Shown: positions 57,426 to 62,331 of the stretch, piece after piece | Layout: each line of letters begins with the position of its first letter | Position numbering within the stretch: the stretch's first letter is position 1 | From: Gammaproteobacteria bacterium | Lineage (GTDB): Bacteria; Pseudomonadota; Gammaproteobacteria; Steroidobacterales; Steroidobacteraceae | DNA: 62,331 nt | Assembly: GCA_003132025.1 (NCBI GenBank) | Contig: PKWJ01000018.1 | Location: forward strand, 163,576-225,906 | Reading direction: 5' to 3' | The notes under the pieces: generated by a model | Seen by the model: only the letters and a program-made list of their open reading frames with translations | Told to the model about the DNA's origin: nothing | Database searches by the model: none | Position numbers and translations under genes: made by a program

Positions 57426-59000
57426 ATGGTGAAATCCATGTCTGGCTTTATGCACTACAGTGCGCGAGGTGCGTGCCGCATAGCATTGTCGCTCACCACG
57501 ATCGCATTATTCGGCTGCGGTAGCAGTGGCACCGGTAGTGCCAAACCGTCCGGACTGCAGCCGACGCAGGCCGCGACCAGCGACATCGTCATCTACGACG
57601 ACGTACCCGGCGCATCACCGTTCATCAGTCTGCTTACTGTGCTCGGCCTGAGCATATCGGATCTCGCAGCGATTGAATTTACCATCGCGCCCAAACCCGG
57701 CTCGGTATCGAAGCCGGTCGATGTCTGGTACGCGATCGCAGCGCTCACGGAAAGCGGCAACCTGGCGAGCAACGACGCGCTGGTAACGGTGCCGATTGTC
57801 GGACTGTATGCGGGCTATGAGAATCAGGTATCGGTGCAGCTGCATTTCCAGGACGGCTCGACGCAGACTCTGGCCGCCAGCATATCCACGGCAACGTACG
57901 CCGACCCGACCGGCATCTACGATCATCCGAACATTATTATCAAACGCGCCACCGGCAGTGCGCTGGGCTTTGACTTCTTCGTCATGAAATCGGCCCTTGG
58001 ATCGCCCATTGTCGTCGATACCGACGCCGAGATCCGCTGGGTTGCTCCCGGCATAACCAACGGACAGACGAGTGCCTTTCAGAACGGCGAGTTCGTAATC
58101 GGCGATCCGGCTTCGCCGACGGTGCACCGCCTGCAACTGGACGGTACGATCAGCAGCAGCCCAGTGGCTTCGCCCACCTATACGGAGTTTCACCACAACT
58201 TCGATCCGGGTAACCGCGGCATTCTTGGGGGCGTAAACACCAAGAGCGCAGGTGTGACCAACATCGAATCAACCGTAGTTGAAATCACCAGCGGCGGCGC
58301 CATTTTGAATCAGTGGGACATGGGCGCCATCCTGAGCGCTTATATGACCAGCGAGGGAGATGACGCAAGCGCCTTTGTGCGGCCGGGGGTGGACTGGTTC
58401 CACCACAACGCCACTGTGTATGACCCAGCGGACGACAGCATTATCGTGTCGAGCCGCGAGAACTTCCTCATCAAGCTCGACTACCAGACTGGCACCATCA
58501 TCTGGATTTTCGGCGATCCGACCAAATACTGGTATACGTTCCCGTCACTACGTGCTAAGGCCCTCACGCTGGCGCCCGGCGGTCTGTATCCTATCGGTCA
58601 GCACGGCATCTCGATCACGTCCGACGGCCTACTCATGCTGTTCGATGACGGCGACCCCAGCGCCAACCAACCGGCTGGCGCTCCTGCGGGACAATCCCTG
58701 ACCTACAGCCCTGTTGTCGCCTATTCTATCGATGCAGCATCGATGACGGCGCAGGAGGCCTGGAGTTTCGATTACGGGCAAACGCTCTTCTCGCCCGTTT
58801 GCTCAAGCGCCTACGAGGCACCGGGACAGTCAATTCTGGTCGACTACGCGGTGACTGACGGATTCCGGCAAGCGCGGCTGGTAGGGCTCGACCCGACCCA
58901 TAACGTCGTGTTCGATTTCGAATATTCCAACCAAGTCGATACCTGCAATACCAGCTGGAATGCAACGCCGATTGCGTTCGATAATCTGACTGTCAACTGA
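57426..59000 (+). CDS. Arylsulfotransferase (ASST)-family lipoprotein, copy 2
   Basis: A 524-residue paralogue of the 53192 gene, similar along its whole length. The lipobox is LFGC (Cys31). Predicted active residues are His256/257 in FHHNFDPG, His326/327 in WFHHNATVYDP, Arg344 in SSRENFLIKLD and His393 in GQHGISITSDG; the His326-Arg344 distance equals that of E. coli His356-Arg374. SKPVDVWYAIAALT and DPTGIYDHP are identical or nearly so in both copies. It is flanked by two tRNA-Val copies. ATG 57426 is used, although ATG 57438 is possible. Confidence 0.85.
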   Translation: MVKSMSGFMHYSARGACRIALSLTTIALFGCGSSGTGSAKPSGLQPTQAATSDIVIYDDVPGASPFISLLTVLGLSISDLAAIEFTIAPKPGSVSKPVDVWYAIAALTESGNLASNDALVTVPIVGLYAGYENQVSVQLHFQDGSTQTLAASISTATYADPTGIYDHPNIIIKRATGSALGFDFFVMKSALGSPIVVDTDAEIRWVAPGITNGQTSAFQNGEFVIGDPASPTVHRLQLDGTISSSPVASPTYTEFHHNFDPGNRGILGGVNTKSAGVTNIESTVVEITSGGAILNQWDMGAILSAYMTSEGDDASAFVRPGVDWFHHNATVYDPADDSIIVSSRENFLIKLDYQTGTIIWIFGDPTKYWYTFPSLRAKALTLAPGGLYPIGQHGISITSDGLLMLFDDGDPSANQPAGAPAGQSLTYSPVVAYSIDAASMTAQEAWSFDYGQTLFSPVCSSAYEAPGQSILVDYAVTDGFRQARLVGLDPTHNVVFDFEYSNQVDTCNTSWNATPIAFDNLTVN

Positions 59001-59010
59001 CAGGCTGGCG

Positions 59011-59086
59011 TGGTGGGTGCTGCAGGGATCGAACCTGCGACATTCGCCGTGTAAAGGCGACGCTCTACCAGCTGAGCTAAGCACCC
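59011..59086 (-). tRNA. tRNA-Val (TAC)
   Basis: A complete cloverleaf on the minus strand: acceptor GGGTGCT with AGCACCC, D-arm GCTCAGCTGGTAGAGC, anticodon loop CTTTACA with TAC, T-stem GCAGG/CCTGC, discriminator A and encoded CCA. It lies 60 bases upstream, in plus-strand terms, of the lon stop. Confidence 0.98.
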
Positions 59087-59146
59087 GCGGCGGACGCGCA
59101 CTGCAGGCGTAGGCAATCGCGGCTTTGCCGCCATTGCCGGCCCGGA

Positions 59147-61600
59147 TCAGTGCGCCTGAACCTGCTTGTTACTGCGCTTGCCGCGCCGCGTCGACTTGGT
59201 CGATGTCACCGCGACCGGATCGGCCTCTTCCGGCGTCTCCGGCCGCGGCGTGGGCTGGCGTGTCAGCGCCACCTGCAGCACCTCATCGATCCAGCGCACG
59301 GTCTTGATCGTAAGCTTGCCCTTGATGTTGTCGGGGATTTCGACCAGATCCTTCTCATTCTCTTCCGGAATCAGAACCAGGTCGATGCCACCGCGCTGCG
59401 CAGCCAGCAGTTTCTCCTTCAACCCACCGATCGGCAGCACCTCGCCGCGCAGCGTGATCTCACCCGTCATCGCCACATCCGAGCGCACCGGAATGCGCGT
59501 CAGCGCCGACACCAGTGCGGTGCACATGCCGATGCCGGCGCTGGGGCCGTCCTTCGGCGTCGCACCCTCGGGCATATGCAGATGCACGTCGTGCTTCTGA
59601 TAGAAGTCGACGTCGAGGCCGAGCACCGCTGCGCGACTGCGCACCACGGACATCGCGGCCTGAATCGACTCCTGCATCACTTCGCCGAGCTGGCCGGTAT
59701 GCAGCAGCTTGCCCTTGCCCGGCACCACTGCGGCTTCGATCGTCAGCAGCTCGCCGCCCACCTCGGTCCAGGCGAGGCCCGTGACCTGGCCGACGCGGTC
59801 CATCTCCTCCGCCTTGCCGTAACGAAAGCGGCGCACGCCCAGATACTTATCCAGGTTGCGCGGCGAGACCGATATCGCGCCGTCCTGCTTGTCGGCCTTG
59901 TCGAGCAGTAGCTGCTTGACCGCCTTGCGGCTGATCTTCGCCAGCTCGCGCTCCAGGTTGCGCACTCCGGCCTCGCGCGTGTAGTAGCGCACGATGTCGA
60001 GCACGGCGCCATCGGAGATCTTGAGCTCGCGCTCCTTCAGGCCGTTCTGCTTGATCTGCTTGGGCACCAGGTAACGGCGCGCGATGTTGCGCTTCTCGTC
60101 CTCGGTGTAGCCCGGCAGCCGGATCACCTCCATGCGATCGAGCAGCGGCGGCGGAATATTGAGTGAATTCGCGGTGCACACGAACATGACCTCGGACAGG
60201 TCGAAATCGACCTCGAGATAGTGGTCGTTGAAGGTCGCGTTCTGCTCCGGGTCGAGCACCTCGAGCAGCGCCGATGACGGATCGCCGCGGAAATCCATCG
60301 CCATCTTGTCCACTTCGTCCAGCAGGAACAGTGGATTATGAACACCGGTCCTGGCCATGTTCTGCACGATCTTGCCCGGCATGGAACCGATGTAGGTACG
60401 CCGATGGCCGCGTATTTCGGCCTCGTCGCGCACGCCGCCGAGCGACATGCGCACGAACTTGCGATTGGTGGCGCGCGCCATGCTCTGGCCGAGCGAGGTC
60501 TTGCCGACGCCCGGCGGTCCCACCAGGCACAGGATCGGACCCTTGATCTTCTCCACCCGCTGCAGCACCGCCAGGTACTCGACGATGCGCTCCTTGACCT
60601 TGTCCAGGCCATAGTGGTCTTCGTCGAGCACCTTCTGCGCGTTGGCGATGTTCTTGTGCAGCCGGGTACGCTTCTTCCACGGCACCTTGACCAGCCAATC
60701 CACGTAGTTGCGCACCACGGTGGCCTCGGCCGACATCGGCGACATCATCTTGAGCTTGTTGATCTCCGCGGTGGCCTTGTCGCGTGCTTCCTTCGACATC
60801 CCGGCCTTGGCCACCTTGTGCTCGAGTTCGGCGATCTCGTTGGTGCCGTCCTCCATCTCCCCGAGCTCTTTCTGGATCGCCTTCATCTGCTCGTTGAGGT
60901 AATACTCGCGCTGGCTCTTCTCCATCTGCGCCTTGACGCGGCCGCGGATGCGCTTCTCGATCTGCAGCACATCCATCTCGCCCTCGATCGCCACCAGGAT
61001 GTGCTCGAGGCGCTTGCGCACGTCGAGAATCTCCAGCACTTTCTGCTTCTCGGCCAGCTTGAGCGACATGTGCGCCGCGACCGTATCGGCGAGGCGCCCG
61101 GGCTGCTCGATGCCGGCCAGTGCGGTCAGTACCTCGGGCGGCACCTTTTTATTGAGCTTGACGTATTGCTCGAACTGCGACACGACCGAGCGCACCAGCA
61201 CGTCCATCTCGCGCTCATCGTACTGATCGGCGTCGACCTCGACTGCAATCGAAGCCGAATAGAACTCGCCGGTGTGCAGTTCCTCGATGCGCGCACGATC
61301 CACGCCCTCGACCAGAACCTTGACCGTGCCGTCGGGCAGCTTGAGCATCTGCAGGATGGTCGCGACGGTTCCAAAACGGTGCAGGTCATCGAGCTTGGGA
61401 TCGTCGACATCGGCCTGCTTCTGCGCCACCAGCATGATGCGCTTGTCGGCGCGCATGGCGGCGTCAAGCGCGTGAATCGACTTCTCGCGCCCCACGAACA
61501 GCGGTATCACCATGTGCGGGTACACCACTACATCGCGCAGCGGCAGCACGGGGACGGCGGACGGGGCGACGGTCTCGGTCACGGCGGTTGATTCAGTCAC
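59147..61600 (-). CDS. lon: ATP-dependent protease Lon
   Basis: An 817-residue AAA+ serine protease. The substrate-binding N-domain opens [18 protein letters not shown]. Walker A is [10 protein letters not shown] near 360 and Walker [11 protein letters not shown]. The catalytic Ser is in [13 protein letters not shown] near 686, with the Lys partner later. I chose GTG 61600; the frame is open to 61657 but adds nothing family-like. It follows clpX on the same strand, the conserved order. It degrades damaged and regulatory proteins. Confidence 0.97.
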   Translation of the reverse strand: MTESTAVTETVAPSAVPVLPLRDVVVYPHMVIPLFVGREKSIHALDAAMRADKRIMLVAQKQADVDDPKLDDLHRFGTVATILQMLKLPDGTVKVLVEGVDRARIEELHTGEFYSASIAVEVDADQYDEREMDVLVRSVVSQFEQYVKLNKKVPPEVLTALAGIEQPGRLADTVAAHMSLKLAEKQKVLEILDVRKRLEHILVAIEGEMDVLQIEKRIRGRVKAQMEKSQREYYLNEQMKAIQKELGEMEDGTNEIAELEHKVAKAGMSKEARDKATAEINKLKMMSPMSAEATVVRNYVDWLVKVPWKKRTRLHKNIANAQKVLDEDHYGLDKVKERIVEYLAVLQRVEKIKGPILCLVGPPGVGKTSLGQSMARATNRKFVRMSLGGVRDEAEIRGHRRTYIGSMPGKIVQNMARTGVHNPLFLLDEVDKMAMDFRGDPSSALLEVLDPEQNATFNDHYLEVDFDLSEVMFVCTANSLNIPPPLLDRMEVIRLPGYTEDEKRNIARRYLVPKQIKQNGLKERELKISDGAVLDIVRYYTREAGVRNLERELAKISRKAVKQLLLDKADKQDGAISVSPRNLDKYLGVRRFRYGKAEEMDRVGQVTGLAWTEVGGELLTIEAAVVPGKGKLLHTGQLGEVMQESIQAAMSVVRSRAAVLGLDVDFYQKHDVHLHMPEGATPKDGPSAGIGMCTALVSALTRIPVRSDVAMTGEITLRGEVLPIGGLKEKLLAAQRGGIDLVLIPEENEKDLVEIPDNIKGKLTIKTVRWIDEVLQVALTRQPTPRPETPEEADPVAVTSTKSTRRGKRSNKQVQAH

Positions 61601-61716
61601 GGTTGCTCTTGGTGCCTCTTGATGACGGGTGCAGCGATACGGCCCTGGCAGAACCAATTGGGGCTGCCCAGCCCCATTTCAATGGCCGCTCTTTACGGAC
61701 AGCGCCCAACGCCGGC

Positions 61717-62331
61717 TCAGCCGTGCAGCGAACCGCCCGCTCGCCTCGGCTCCTCGATGGCGGCGACCCGGCCCTCGTCGGCGCGATAGACGATGTAGGG
61801 CTTGGTCGTGCCCTCGATCACGCTGTCATCCACGACCACTTTGGCCACATTGCGCAGCGACGGCAGGTCGTACATGGTGTCGAGCAGCACAGTCTCAAGG
61901 ATGGTGCGCAGCCCGCGCGCGCCGGTCTTGCGCAGCATGGCCTTGCGCGCCACGGCCCGCAGCGCCTCCTCGCGAAATTCGAGCTCCGAACCCTCCATAT
62001 CGAACAGTTTGCGGTACTGTTTGGTGAGCGCGTTCTTGGGCTCGGTCAGAATCGACATCAGCGCCTGCTCGTCCAGCTCATCGAGCGTGGCGACCACCGG
62101 CAGGCGACCGACGAATTCCGGGATCAGGCCAAACCGGATCAGGTCCTCGGGTTCGACGTCGTGAAACAGGTCGGAGCCGTGCGGCTTGGAATCCGCGCCG
62201 CGCACTTCCGAGGTAAAGCCGATACCGCTCTTCTGGGTGCGGTTGAGAATGATCTTTTCCAGCCCGGCGAACGCCCCGCCGCAGATGAACAGGATATTCG
62301 AGGTATCGACCTGCAGGAACTCCTGCTGCGG
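61717..62331 (-). CDS. clpX: ATP-dependent Clp protease ATP-binding subunit, 3' part
   Basis: The C-terminal 204 residues of ClpX; the start lies beyond the window. [17 protein letters not shown] is the end of the Walker B strand region, SGIGF follows, then [20 protein letters not shown] and the sensor-2 motif [12 protein letters not shown] with its Arg. [14 protein letters not shown] and [18 protein letters not shown] match E. coli closely. ClpX unfolds substrates for ClpP. The lon gene follows after 116 bases. Confidence 0.96.
   Translation of the reverse strand, partial: PQQEFLQVDTSNILFICGGAFAGLEKIILNRTQKSGIGFTSEVRGADSKPHGSDLFHDVEPEDLIRFGLIPEFVGRLPVVATLDELDEQALMSILTEPKNALTKQYRKLFDMEGSELEFREEALRAVARKAMLRKTGARGLRTILETVLLDTMYDLPSLRNVAKVVVDDSVIEGTTKPYIVYRADEGRVAAIEEPRRAGGSLHG

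Noticed and set aside
56986-59086. The tRNA-Val pair as att sites of an integrative island
   Set aside because: No integrase or mobility gene inside; kept only as a duplication footprint in the findings.

Overview
This is a GC-rich bacterial chromosome segment, most likely from a gammaproteobacterium. The pointers are a clpX-lon-...-ppiD neighbourhood, a dnaQ-rnhA-methyltransferase block beside mltD, and a Pseudomonas-style WbpL/WbpM O-antigen module. Placement near Xanthomonadales/Nevskiales/Steroidobacterales is only an impression. No rRNA, CRISPR array, transposase, integrase or phage gene was recognised.

Layout. (1) 1-3518: the 3' part of a secreted subtilase and a large lipoprotein with an Ig-like domain. 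(2) 3569-7756: a butyrobetaine-hydroxylase-like dioxygenase translationally coupled to an AdiC-like permease, facing a PYROXD2-like FAD oxidoreductase. (3) 7762-15304: an eight-gene minus-strand catabolic operon (FAH-family enzyme, SMP-30 lactonase, ABM monooxygenase, HisD-family dehydrogenase, SDR, second FAH enzyme, DenD-like dehydrogenase, ACMSD-like amidohydrolase). Its first five genes are linked by ATGA overlaps. A further SDR lies just upstream, and no dedicated regulator is visible. (4) 16606-17772: a glycine-rich RRM protein with a clear terminator, and a TMEM175-like channel.

(5) 17747-46085: a cell-surface polysaccharide region. Heptose genes (hldA, hldD, hldC, gmhB) and gmd are followed by a UDP-GlcNAc dehydratase, a reductase and an initiating phosphoglycosyltransferase. 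Next come five methyltransferases, four glycosyltransferases, Wzy, Wzx, an AsnB-type amidotransferase, Wzz, an unusually large SLBB export protein and pgi. Together these would make, assemble, decorate and export a surface glycan. hldA carries a one-base frameshift as sequenced. One secreted protein in the locus resembles eukaryotic-type GH56 hyaluronidases.

(6) 46106-52847: conserved housekeeping genes (dnaQ, rnhA, a YafS-like methyltransferase, mltD, fabI, ppiD) and tRNA-Asp. (7) 52848-59010: an accessory segment between tRNA-Asp and tRNA-Val. It holds two paralogous arylsulfotransferase-family lipoproteins, a remnant of a third copy, a degenerate tRNA-Val copy, a PoxB-like enzyme and a small lipoprotein. 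(8) 59011-62331: tRNA-Val, lon and the 3' part of clpX.
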